Shown: positions 1 through 9,574 of the stretch, piece after piece
How positions within the stretch are numbered: position 1 is the stretch's first letter
Layout: every line of letters starts with the position of its first letter
DNA from: Chara braunii
Lineage: Eukaryota > Streptophyta > Charophyceae > Charales > Characeae
Assembly (NCBI GenBank): GCA_003427395.1
Contig: BFEA01000010.1
Span: forward strand, 2,435,202-2,476,364
DNA: 41,163 nucleotides
Direction of reading: 5' to 3'
The notes under the pieces: generated by a model
The model's database searches: none
The model's input: only the letters and a program-made list of their open reading frames with translations
What the model was told of the DNA's origin: nothing
Made by a program: the position numbers and the translations under genes

Positions 1-319
1 CATTTGTCTTGTGTGGTCTTGCGCAGGTGAGTAGCTAGGGACGATTTGGACGGGGCTGGATCCACGGATGAGGACTTGGGTGGGAGATTGGCTAAGGAAA
101 GGACTTGGATCCGGCTTAAGCCATGGATGTGGCATGGGTTGAGACCGGGCGCTTGGGTGGATGGTTGATGCATGGACTTGGTTTGTGTGGAGGTTGCATG
201 GAATGTCTCTCTCATGTGCAATGCGACCCCTGAAAAGACTAAGGGTGGTCTTGGATAGGTGATGCGATGCTAGTGGCTCTCGCAAAAAAAATATAGCGGC
301 TAGGGGTCCGGGCGACGCC
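1..319. other. non-coding left edge
   Basis: I see no coding region, RNA gene or repeat that I can name in this stretch. It is moderately G-rich and leads directly into the left arm of a long-range inverted repeat. Confidence 0.5.
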
Positions 320-709
320 GCCTTACCCCAAGGATGCTGTCGGGGCTGTCCCAAGCCACTAGACTTAGTGAAAAGGTGCATGGCCCAATGGATGACGCTT
401 GGCCTGCGCACGGTAAGAAGACAAACTCTCAACGAACTCCCTGGACTGCCTGAGTATTGGAAAGAGCAATTGCCTGGTCAGACTTAAATGAATCAAGAAA
501 ACGCCGCGAGTGACCAAAGAGCTACCATCTTGACGCGAGAGCGGAGCTACATCCCCCAATGTAAAACCCTCTCGCAAAAGGCCCATCCCCATCTATCTCA
601 AAGCACTAGGTGGGGGTGCCCCTGGGACGAACGACCCGCGCCCTGAGCGTGAGCGTGGGCGGGTCGAGCCGAATGGGACCCGCAGTGGGGTCGACCGAGG
701 CTCGAAAGT
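320..709 (+). repeat. left arm of dispersed inverted repeat
   Basis: This segment matches the reverse complement of 40051-40445 along its whole length, with substitutions and small indels. Shared blocks include GGATGACGCTT, CCTGGACTGC, GAGCTACATCC, CTCAAAGCACTAGG and GACCCGCAGTGGGGTCGAC. The match stops near 709, just where the pol remnant of element A becomes readable. The two arms lie about 39 kb apart in opposite orientation, so they look like two copies of one dispersed repeat rather than a foldback. The repeat family is not recognised. Confidence 0.8.
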
Positions 710-1019
710 CCTTCAGGGTACGGTCCCTACACCGGGCCGACGATCGCAGGACCCTCCATCTATGGATGGTCATCAGGAAGTTGACCGCGTCATCACGTAT
801 TGCAAGTACGGCAACAAGCCTCGACAGTACAAAGTTACATTCAAAGCATGCGATCCCGACGACACTCGGTGGATTTCATAAACAGATTTGAAAGCATCCG
901 CACCGCTGATCTACGCTCACTACGAGCGACAAAGGTTAGCTCAGGGACCTTCACGACCTGTCCCTCCCACCCAGATTGTGGTCCCTCCCTCAGACAGACA
1001 GCTTCGCCCTCGCAGGTAA
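705..1019 (+). pseudogene. C-terminal remnant of Ty3/gypsy pol (element A)
   Basis: In the frame of the ATG at 762 the sequence reads as the C-terminal tail of a retrotransposon polyprotein. It has a short chromodomain-like stretch (VDRVITYCKYGN, then QYKVTF, then DDTRWI) and a basic tail ending in RQLRPRR before TAA at 1017-1019. One in-frame TAA follows TRWIS, so this copy is broken. The frame stays open upstream to about 600, inside the dispersed repeat, but no integrase is visible there. A polypurine tract and a TG-starting sequence follow at once, which is the order expected at the 3' end of an LTR element. The assignment rests mainly on this context and the tail composition. The polyprotein family is inferred. 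Confidence 0.6.
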
Positions 1020-1030
1020 GCTCGGTCTTT

Positions 1031-1045
1031 CAAGGAGGGGGGGGG
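1031..1045 (+). promoter_or_regulatory. polypurine tract of element A
   Basis: AAGGAGGGGGGGG lies 12 bases after the pol stop and runs straight into TGTGGCATACTG. In LTR retrotransposons a purine tract at this place primes plus-strand DNA synthesis and marks the start of the 3' LTR. Confidence 0.65.
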
Positions 1046-2178
1046 TGTGGCATACTGCGTAGCCACACGGGCCTGCAGGGCCCGTTCCGCATTCTCAGCC
1101 TAAAAGCCTAGAAATAAGGGCTTACGGGCCCCATGTCGTTTCAGCCTGTAAACTGAAAACGAGGGCCTGCAGGCCCTATTTTGTTTTCAGCCTAAAACAT
1201 GGCTTTTCAGCCCTGAGTCTTTTCGGCCTGAAACGGAGGACCACTTTCGGTCCCTCATAAGATCGTCCTACCCTAGAACTCAGGCAACAAACCAGGGTTT
1301 TGGGAACAGGCTATTTTTGGCGTGTTCCCCACGCCACCCTCAGCAGGAGCTGGAGCGCCAGCCCCTGGCTTGCCCTGGCATTGGCAAGAGCAGCCTCCTT
1401 GACTGCCTCGCCCTGCAGTCAGGAGGCAGGCCGAGTAGTACATAGGGAGTTCCCATGCACTTCATGGATAGGTAGTTGGACAGAAGGCAGGAGTAGTCTT
1501 CAGGATTCGGCCGCAACACTCAGGAGGAGCGCAGCAGGAGTAGCTTAGCGCTAGCAGTAGTCTTTAGCGCTGGGCGCTAGTAGCAGTAGCAGTAGTCTTC
1601 AGCGCTGGGCGCTAATAGGTGGTAGTAGTAGTGTTTGGGAGAGATGGCTGGCGGAGGCCAGTGAAACTTACCTGTGGCGCCATAGCTCCAGCTCCATCTT
1701 CGAGGTACCTGCATCAAGGCGCCAGATTCACAGGTTAGTATCGGACTGAGAGAGAGAGAGAGAGTTCTTCTTCTTCCTCTTCTAAGTCCACCATCTCTTC
1801 TCACCCTCTCACNTCTTCTTCTTCCTCTTCTAAGTCCACCATCTCTTCTCACCCTCTCACCACCTGACTTCTCAGTATCAGCAGACTACGACAGAGAGAG
1901 AGAGAGAGAGTTGTGACTTGAGACTTGACGACATTGGATCCAGACTCGACATTGGGATTCAGACATTTTGACGAGGGACTATTTGGGCCTGTGCCGAAGA
2001 CTTGGTGTTGACGACATTCCCATCTTCCCCTCTTCTTCGTCTAAACCCCCTCTTCTTCGTCTATGTATGGTTGGGGCTGGCGCATTCTTCCTGTGTGAGC
2101 GCCAGACCCCTTCACACCATGGAGTGATGATGATGATGTATGTTCGGGGTTGCATTGCAATATTGATTGTTCGGATCA
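1046..2178 (+). repeat. candidate LTR of element A
   Basis: The segment begins TGTGGCATACTG directly after a polypurine tract and ends ...TTCGGATCA, giving TG...CA ends over 1133 bp. The next bases, TTGGTATCTAAG, resemble a primer-binding site. It contains a perfect 16-bp palindrome at 1162-1177 (AGGGCCTGCAGGCCCT), repeated GCGCTGGGCGCTA motifs near 1570-1615, and two GA runs at about 1748-1764 and 1893-1910. A 47-bp duplication around an N at 1813 inflates its length. I see no second copy in the window, so its limits are inferred from ends and neighbours only. Confidence 0.5.
1766..1860. repeat. exact 47-bp duplication flanking a single N
   Basis: Bases 1766-1812 and 1814-1860 are identical and separated by one N at 1813. 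This is what remains when two overlapping contig ends are joined without merging, so it is probably an assembly artefact rather than a biological repeat. Confidence 0.85.
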
Positions 2179-2191
2179 TTGGTATCTAAGT
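2179..2191 (+). promoter_or_regulatory. weak primer-binding-site-like sequence
   Basis: TTGGTATCTAAGT follows the inferred end of the element A LTR. The first bases, TGGTATC, match the complement of an initiator-Met tRNA 3' end, but the remainder does not match well. A primer-binding site belongs after a 5' LTR. Finding it after a pol-polypurine-LTR unit would mean the LTR is shared between two tandem units, or that the match is chance. Confidence 0.3.
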
Positions 2192-3978
2192 CTTCCGCTA
2201 CGCTATCTTGTACTTTGTGAGAGAGGTCGGTTCTTGTTCTGGTTTGCACCGTTACAGTATGCAACAAGATATCAGATGGCAAAACTCCACTTGCAATGAC
2301 AAGCCCTTAAATTTCACAACCTATCCATACTAGACATAGCAGCAGTGGGTCTGATGTTGGGGCTGTGGCCTTGAGGCTTGAACCCTTGTGAGAGGGCTCC
2401 GAGAACCTGTACTGTGTGTGGATGACATCCCCATAGGCTGCTTTAGACTTAAGCTGTTTTTCCAGGGCAATGCTCCTTGTGACGCATGAGGTTTTCAGGC
2501 TGTGGCCGGGGTTTTACCGGCCTGTGTAATCTTGTTTGTTAGGTGGTTTTCTGCGGGTGGTTAAAAAGTTAATATCATGGGTGATACTGCCATGGGCTGT
2601 AGCTGTTCTCACCATGGACGGTAGCTTGAGCAGCATATGGTGGGCGTGGGCCAGAGTGCGTTATGTAGTAGTGGTACAAGTGCCTCGTTAAGGTTTCATG
2701 GTCTAGGGGGATTCCAGGCTTGTGTTTTGTTTCCCTGTTTGTGTGATAGGCGTGGCTGCTGATTGCTCGTAGTGCAAGTGTGTGTCAAGTTGATGAATAT
2801 GTGCGCACGTCCTCCCCATTTCTCTATATTTGGATGGATGGGCGTTTGTATTGTGGTTGTGGTTTTGACACAACACATATCACCACAACACACATCCTGC
2901 CCTTGCTACCTCTCTGTTTTGGCGGAATCCAGCGGCTAGGGTCAGACCTGCATTAGGAAGTCATTTGTTTGTTGCAAGTGTGGTATGTTGTCATTTGGGC
3001 TGGATTATTGCTTGGGCATTCTTTACTCTGGAGGGATGGGCTGGAAGTTGAATCCAGTATACTGCCATGTTGTTATTGTTGTTGTTACTCGTTGTCATTG
3101 GGTAATGATGGTGCTCTGGGCTGAAACCCCTGTGAACAGGCTTGGAGAGCCCATACTGTAGGTGAGACTCCCATGCGCTGTGTTTTTCAGAGCACATCGT
3201 TCAGCTGGTGCTTTAAGGTGGTAGAGATCCTCGTGTCAGAAAATGGTTCAGTCCTCCACCATGCACCATGGGCTTATGTGTTTCCTGGTTATGGGGTATT
3301 TGCCATTGGGCTCAGCAATCAGATGCCATGTGAGATTCCGATAGACTGCGCTTTTAGGAGCACATGTCCGATGCAGCGTGCATGCGGCCGCAAGTTTCAG
3401 GGGTTGACATACCGAAGCAAAATAGCTGGTGCCCCCAGCCAAAAGAAGGTCCGTGCTACTTCATTGTTTTTTGGTACGAAGGGCGTTTCCAGGCTCGCCA
3501 AGGGAAGGGTCAAAAGTACTGCTCCTGGGTGCTTTCTGTAGTCGTGTGTCTGGGATGACAGGGATGCTACATGCTTTGGGGGGATTGCCGACGTGTGTTT
3601 TGTTTTCCTATCTACGGAATGGGTGAGTGGCGGGACTACCAGTTTTAACAGCATGGTAGTGTCAATACCATTCTTGTGGCACATGGTCAGGGTGTGAGGG
3701 CTCTTATCAACTGGGGGGAGTGTCTGGTATTTCATCTTCTATTGGACGACTGCGCGTCAAGCAGATGGATATGTGTGCACTCTTGCTCAACCACAGAGAC
3801 GTGGGGAGCCATGCACTTTTTGTTGTTTTGTCTTCTTTTGACTGGGTAGAGTCGGAGAACGGTTACTTGGTGTTTATTTTGACAGCACGGAGACCAACCC
3901 CCTCAGTTAAACTCAACCACACCCTGAGAACAAAGCCAGGTTCTTGCTGTGCACGTTGCTTGCACTCACACTCTGCTG
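2192..3978. other. non-coding region with a diverged internal duplication
   Basis: No convincing gene is present. Short open frames occur on both strands but none resembles a known family. Three colinear pairs of similar text suggest an old direct duplication: about 2376-2436 with 3120-3175, 2710-2748 with 3583-3620, and 2790-2812 with 3762-3784. The offsets rise from about 745 to 970 bp, which implies later insertions. The pieces are only moderately similar. Confidence 0.4.
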
Positions 3979-4295
3979 TTAACTGACATTTCGTTAAAAC
4001 TGACATTTTTTTCTAAATTCACGAAGTGGACTTAGTCAAAATTTCATTGCTCCTTGGGTGAGAAAGTGGTTATCTCACTTTGTCCATCTGATGTACCTCA
4101 ACGTAAAGTACCGTTAACATACATCCGATGATCAGATCATTGGGAGTTGCCACGACACCCGATGATCTAATCATCCGACGTCATGGAAACAAAAAAGTTG
4201 AAAAAACACTAAAAAATGATGTTTTTTGGTACTCTCAATTTTGTGAATTTAGACAAAAATCATTGAAAAATGTCAGTTTTAACAAATTGTCAGTT
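3979..4295. mobile_element. MITE-like element with terminal inverted repeats
   Basis: The left end (3981-4022) starts AACTGACATTTCGTTAAAAC. The reverse complement of the right end (4243-4295) starts AACTGACAATTTGTTAAAAC. The two arms stay alignable for about 45 bp, with one indel before a shared CTAAATTCAC. Each arm holds the AACTGACA motif twice. The interior is AT-rich, has no coding capacity, and carries repeated GATGATC-type words. TGCTG occurs on both sides (3974-3978 and 4296-4300) and may be the target duplication, although two extra T bases separate it from the left arm. A non-autonomous DNA transposon is inferred; the superfamily is not assigned. Confidence 0.7.
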
Positions 4296-4300
4296 TGCTG

Positions 4301-5416
4301 GGGAAGATCTGGACTATCTAGCTTTGCTGGTCAGGCCATCCTGGCTGGTCTGGACAGATCTGCCTAGATGGAGAGCCAGGCAACTGAGGTTCAAAGTGAG
4401 GACCATGTCCCACTGGACGAGTTTCAGCCTACCAATCAAAGACCTGTAGCATTCGATACCGGCCGTGGTGAGATCTGGGCCTTGGATTCTTTTGTCATTT
4501 TGGGAGATTGTCCCCTTCTATTGTAAAAGAAGTTGATGATTGCATGGAAGAAGTTTGACATCTGGCCATCTGGTATGGTTCTCTGGGGTGTGTTCCTTGC
4601 ATTCATTCTGTAACAGAAACGGGGCAGCCAGCACTGGTTCCATTCAATCGAGCATTTCTAGCAAAGGAAATTGGGATAGAGGAAGATAAAAATTCACGGC
4701 AACTGTGGGTAACTTTTGAGTTTCTAATTCTCTTCTTTAATAGCTTTCGCTCTCTTAACTGTTTTACCATGTTAATGCCCCTTGCGACCCAATAAGCCCC
4801 CTGCCTCCTTCCATTCCTCACTCCAGAGCTCTGGATTTCTAGCTTTTCGTCCCAATTTTCTTCTGATTTGGGACGGCTTGACCCGGTTCCCAGCAGTTGC
4901 AGCTCTCGACCACTACGTCTGACCCTCTGGCTGTGACAAAAGAAAGTAACTTCTGACCCTTCCCTTCTTTCCCCAATGTCTACTTCACAGAACCATGTGG
5001 CAACCACCCACTCTCGAGGCAATGCCTGCGGCATGGAGGACACACCTGAAATTCACCAGTTAGGGAATGACCCATTGGATTTTCAATCTCATTTAGCTGC
5101 ACCGAACTGGCATGCTGCTCTTGGTGCTTGTGGTTTAAGAATGGAATTTGATGCCTTAGAAATTTAGGATTTTGTACTGACTTTCTTTTTTACCTGGGCT
5201 GTTCTTACAGGCCGGCACCCACAAATTTTGTGCCTGAACACACACCAGGCTGCCCAGCCCCAGTGCAGAATAAAACATAAAAAGAGGGAAAAAAATACCT
5301 GGGGAAAAAATTATGTTGTGTAGAATTGCAATACAAAGTTACGAACAACTTTTGGCTGAGGGTCACCTCAGAATTTCTCACTGAATTGAAGATAAAAAAG
5401 AAAATTGAAAAATGAA
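4301..5416. other. non-coding stretch
   Basis: I find no supported gene here. A 146-codon open frame lies on the minus strand at 5043-4603, but it has no recognisable domain and no clear codon bias, so I do not call it. The last 100 bases before element B are A-rich. Confidence 0.4.
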
Positions 5417-5417
5417 A

Positions 5418-5421
5418 CTAA
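5418..5421. repeat. target-site duplication, left copy
   Basis: CTAA directly precedes the TG start of the 5' LTR and recurs directly after the 3' LTR at 14416-14419. Counting an adjoining A gives a 5-bp ACTAA. Confidence 0.75.
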
Positions 5422-6470
5422 TGTGAGGATTGAGCCCTCAAGAAGGGGCCTTGCTATGATGTACATGTTCTGGGCTAAGGCCCCAGCAAGCCTCGTGCCC
5501 GCCCTAAGTGAAGGCGGGCCAGCAAATCAACAAGAGCCCTCTGTACAAACATTTCACGAAGTGGGGTCCATACAGTTGCANCACGCCAGTTGGTTGGAGT
5601 GCACCGAGTCTCGAATCTCTGCAAATGTGGAGATCCCAGGGCCTCTGAGTTAGTTAGGCCCTGGGCACTTGAACGTGAGGCCGACAATGCATGCTGGGTA
5701 TAGAGGCCGAAAATGCCAAAGGGAAATCGGCCACTATCTGAATCTGGCCGCAGGCCTTGANGAGAGAGGCGCAACTGCATCACCCGGGCCCCAACTGCAT
5801 CGGGCCNGGGTTCAGGCACTGGGGCCCAGTCGCAGGNTGAAGGGAGGCCGCCCACACGCAGCACTGGCATATAGGCAAGNAGGGCGAGTGGGCAGGGATC
5901 TTTGGCCAATGCAGGCATTGCCGGCATGCTGCGCGATCGCGAGCTGCTGCGCGGTGTAAAGCTGCGTTGGGCAGAGGGAGGCAGACAGCGCTAATGCGGT
6001 GGTGCGCTGTCTGGGCGCAGGGCGCTGGCAGCCATAGCNAGGCTGCATGAGGGCGCAGGGGAGNNGAGGGCGAAGGTGGTTCTTCGGAGGTGAAGGGCGC
6101 TGTGTGGGTAACAAGGGAGAGTGTGGGTGAAGAGGACACGTACCTGGTGGAGGTGGAGGTCGGCATTGGTGTTGACATCATCACTCGCTGGTAGTCAAGT
6201 TGTCTGGTTGCTTTCATTGCTGTAGTTGTAGGCTAGGCTGTAGAGGTAGATAGGGCGCCTGGCGCCATTCACAAGAGAGAGCTACATTGGGTTATGCTGT
6301 TGGTGTTGCCCTGTTGGGCTTGGACATTGACTCACGATTCTTCTGTATCATTCTCAAATGGATGGTTACTCGGTTCCATTGTGCTATCTGCTCTGGCTTT
6401 GACTACTTGGACTTCAGTGTGATTTTGCAATCCGGATTTCTGTGCTTCGTCCATATTCATGTTCCTTGCA
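5422..6470 (+). repeat. 5' LTR of element B
   Basis: The LTR starts TGTGAGGATTGAGCC and ends GTTCCTTGCA, 1049 bp, the same length as the 3' LTR. Only six substitutions separate the two, at 5437, 5455, 5472, 5483, 6388 and 6415. Positions 5484-6387 are identical, including seven N positions at matching offsets; a further N at 5581 is specific to this copy. It contains two perfect hairpins: GCCCGCC/GGCGGGC near 5497-5519, and CCCAGGGCC (5635-5643) with GGCCCTGGG (5657-5665). It should carry the promoter, but I see no clear TATA box. Confidence 0.95.
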
Positions 6471-6473
6471 ATT

Positions 6474-6489
6474 TGGTATCGGAGCTGGT
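6474..6489 (+). promoter_or_regulatory. primer-binding site of element B
   Basis: TGGTATCGGAGCTGGT lies three bases after the 5' LTR. It closely matches the complement of the 3' end of initiator-Met tRNA (TGGTATCAGAGC in the usual plant form), the common primer of plant Ty3/gypsy elements. It would prime minus-strand DNA synthesis. Confidence 0.85.
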
Positions 6490-7768
6490 ATGATTTGCCA
6501 CTTACCTTTGGCACGCTGGCGTTATACAGACTTGGTGCGTTGATGATGCTTCTTCGCAGTTGGTTCTTGTGACGTCAGGCCATTGATAGGCGCACGCCCT
6601 GGGTAGAGAGGGGTGCGCCGGAAGGCTGAGACGGCAGTGTATGCCGTGGTGACAGGCGGAATGTATGATTGGTGATGAGAGCATGCTGATGTGGCATTAG
6701 GCTGAGGTGGCATTGCATTGCGTTGTGGGTGGTACCGAGGCCAAGGACCGGTCATCAAATGCACACTCAGCTCAATTGGTGAGAAATCTGTGGTTGGGGG
6801 CAGCTATCTCCAGGTACGTTGTTCCCTTACCTTATCTACTCTCTCAATCTCTTCTTACCGTGAGGAAGTGAGTCCAACTTGAGAGTCCTCTCTTTTGGTG
6901 AGGTGTCGTGAGCGCGCTACCTTGAGAGATGACAATCTTTCTGGAAGCATCTGGAAGGAAAAAGGGCGGTGCCTCTGAAGGGCCCTGGTCGAAGCACAAG
7001 GTCACGGTCACCATGCCAACCCAATGGGAGTAGGTCACGCATGCGATGGCTGCTGTCCATTTTGGCACTTGCTGCGCTGAATAGAAGTCCTGCCGGGTGT
7101 GCCAGCCTTTTATGAGACGCTTACCAGACCCTCTATAAACATTTCTGGTTGGGGACTTGGTTGAATCTGGCTGTGATCGTCGTCCTGACTGCGACATTTA
7201 ATAATTCCTGAAGAGATGGGGGCGCTCTCAATATTCCTCCTGATCAGCCAGATAAACCGGGTGTAAGGCTCGTTCCGTACGAGGGTAAATAAGAGTGGAC
7301 TGGCTGGCTTGCTCGGCAACGACTTGGGCACAGGGGTGGGCCGACACACACACGAAGACACCGCTTGCTCAATGATGCTTACCGGTATGTTGGATTGAGG
7401 GGAAGGGTAGGTTCTAATTGGTGCTCAACTGGATACACAACCATACCCACCATACATACATCTGCAACATGGTCTTTTGTATTCTTGATTAGTTGGTGGA
7501 CAGACTGCTAACACCTCACAGACGGACTAGAGCAGGACAGTTGTATACTGCCATAACCAGTTTTGTCTAGTGCTGCTGTAAGTGAAGCAGTCAAAATACA
7601 TTTAGACTATGTTGACAATCTGTTGTGAATGTTGTAGAATGCCATTTGATCGGTCAAGTAGGGGACCTGCCGGACACAACTATTTTTAGAAAATTAGGTG
7701 TCGATCAGACACATGCTGCGGTAGGACTCCAACAGGGGGTTCTAGTGCAGATAATGTTTGCCTAATTC
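6490..7768 (+). other. leader of element B
   Basis: This stretch of about 1.3 kb separates the primer-binding site from gag and has no supported ORF on the plus strand. It would hold the RNA packaging signals of the element. I see no clear structured motif. The reverse-strand open frames here lack any recognisable domain. Confidence 0.6.
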
Positions 7769-9574
7769 ATGAACGGGTCAGACATCGATGAGGAGGCAGT
7801 TGACGATGCAAGACTAACACGTTCGAGATCACGTTGGATCCCGTACGTGTACCAGGCCTTACAACCGGAAGACGAAAGACGGCTTCGTGCCGAACGCAAA
7901 GCCCGTGCACTAGCAGCAGCTAGGGAAACAGCAAACGCTGCAGCTAGGGAACAGGCTGCAGCAGCAGCCAGGGCAGCAACCATGACTAGCTCAGCTTCAT
8001 CCTCGGCTGAGTTGTCTGGGACCAATGGGACCCAGTTGGGAATGCCAACAGGGTCCACGGGTACTTCCAGTTCGTTAGGTTCCTGGCAGTCTACAAGTCA
8101 AGTGGCGGGCGCGCAGTTCAGCCCGTTGACTCCTCGCGAAAGGGAGCTCAGGGAGCTCCAGTAGGTCGAAAGGAAACGTGAACAGTTAGAGAGGGACCTG
8201 AAGAAAGCAGCCGATAGAGAAAGAGAGATTAAAAATAGAACAGCCAGGCATGATACTTTAGAGGCTGACAAAGCGGAGTTAGAGGGCTTGGATGAGTCAG
8301 CATTGCCTGACCAAATGAAAGTACTGAAGAAGAATATGTTGTCGTTGCATGCGCACGTGGACAGCAGATTAGACTTCATGCAGAGCACTCTTGACCAGAT
8401 CCTGGATGTTCTGACAAGGCCAGGATTTAGGCCACCAGCACAGTCGCCGTTGCCGTTAACGGCGATGTCAGGCCCCTTTCCAGTTCAAGCTAGCACACAA
8501 CCAAGTGGCACGTCTGCAGCAGCTGCACAGACTGTTGCGTCTTCTTCTTCGGGTCCAGCGGTGGGAGCTACACCACCTCAACAACCTGTTCCTCAACAGG
8601 GACAGCCGCAAGGTCAGTGGTATCCTAGGACCCCAATGAAACTGCCTCTTGCCTTCTCAGGCGAGAGGAAGGACGAAGAACTCATCACTTGGTTGAGAAC
8701 AATCCCGGTTTGGGTGAAGAAGAAGAGGACCTTGCCAGAGGAGGAGGTGATTACTGTTGCATCTTACCTTGAGGGTGAGGCAGCCAAATGGCTAGATGGT
8801 ATAGTTTCAAAGGTCGGGTATGGACGACGTATGGCGGACTGGGCTCAGTCTATTACCTTGGTAGAAGCTCGCTGGCACAATCCTCAACAGACACAAATAG
8901 TCACTGATGCGATCAACAGACTAGACCAACGAAAGTATAAGTCAGTCAGAGAGCTCACGACTACCATAGAGAGCCTTATCGTCGTTCCAGGCATTATGAC
9001 TACATTTGTTAGATGTCTTCCAGAGAACCTCAGGAACTTGCTGGCCAGCGAGGCACGCCTTGAGTATCACTCCTTTGAGACGTTGTCTAGGAAAGCCTTA
9101 GATTTGGAGGCCACTCTAGGAAACGCTCAACCTTCTCAGAGTGATGCGAAGAAGAAGAAGAGTCCCCAGGAATGGAAGAAGAAGGGGGCCAAGTTGATGA
9201 TGGTTGAGTCCGATGGGACTCAAACGGAGATCGACGAGCTCACATACCTGGTGGACTATACAGAGTACGACGGCGACGAGACCGCTGAGGGTAGCACCCT
9301 CGCCGCAATAGTAAAGGCTAAGGCAGGTGGCCGAGGGAAGGGCCAACCAAAGAGTCAAGGGAAGGCCGCCTCCAATCAAACCAAAGTGGCTGATTGGGTC
9401 AAGGCAGGTCTTGATCAAGACGTGTGGCGGGACCGCCGAGTGCGTGGCGCTTGTATAAACTGTGGTGAATGCGGACACACCCAGTACAAGTGTCAGAACG
9501 CAAAGGTCACGCAGAAGATACCTCCTAAGATGGGAGCATCTTCTTCCCAGGCTTCTAGCTCGGGAAACATGTGA
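7769..9574 (+). pseudogene. gag: gag of element B (one in-frame TAG)
   Basis: Gag forms the virus-like particle and packages element RNA. The frame runs 602 codons from ATG at 7769 to TGA at 9572-9574, broken only by TAG at 8162-8164 (codon 132). Residues 1-130 are rich in Arg, Ala and Ser. The part after the stop is highly charged and probably a coiled coil. A Pro/Gln-rich linker comes next, then a retrotransposon Gag domain (from about LPLAFSGERKDEE to about 100 residues past the ALDLEATLG region), and a CX2CX4HX4C zinc knuckle, CINCGECGHTQYKC, at residues 562-575. TAG follows a CAG codon, and one C-to-T change from CAG would create it. The slippery heptamer for pol lies in the last codons. 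The start is chosen because it opens the longest frame after the leader. Confidence 0.9.
9562..9568 (+). promoter_or_regulatory. -1 ribosomal frameshift heptamer GGGAAAC
   Basis: GGGAAAC has exactly the X XXY YYZ geometry in the gag frame: codons GGA at 9563-9565 and AAC at 9566-9568, followed by ATG and the gag TGA. A one-base slip back enters the pol frame (CAT GTG AGG). The pol frame is open only from 9559, because TAG occupies 9556-9558, so the 16-base overlap of the two frames contains this heptamer. GGGAAAC is an established slippery sequence in several RNA viruses. I see no convincing stem at the usual spacing. A hairpin GAAGTG/CACTTC lies further on at 9610-9637. Confidence 0.75.

Noticed and set aside
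4603-5043. 146-codon minus-strand ORF between the MITE and element B
   Set aside because: It has no recognised motif, no homologue in the window and no supporting context. The length is possible by chance here.
5475-6217. ORFs of up to 150 codons inside both LTRs of element B
   Set aside because: They occur identically in both LTRs, on both strands and in several frames, run through N positions and have no domain. They are by-products of a GC-rich LTR.
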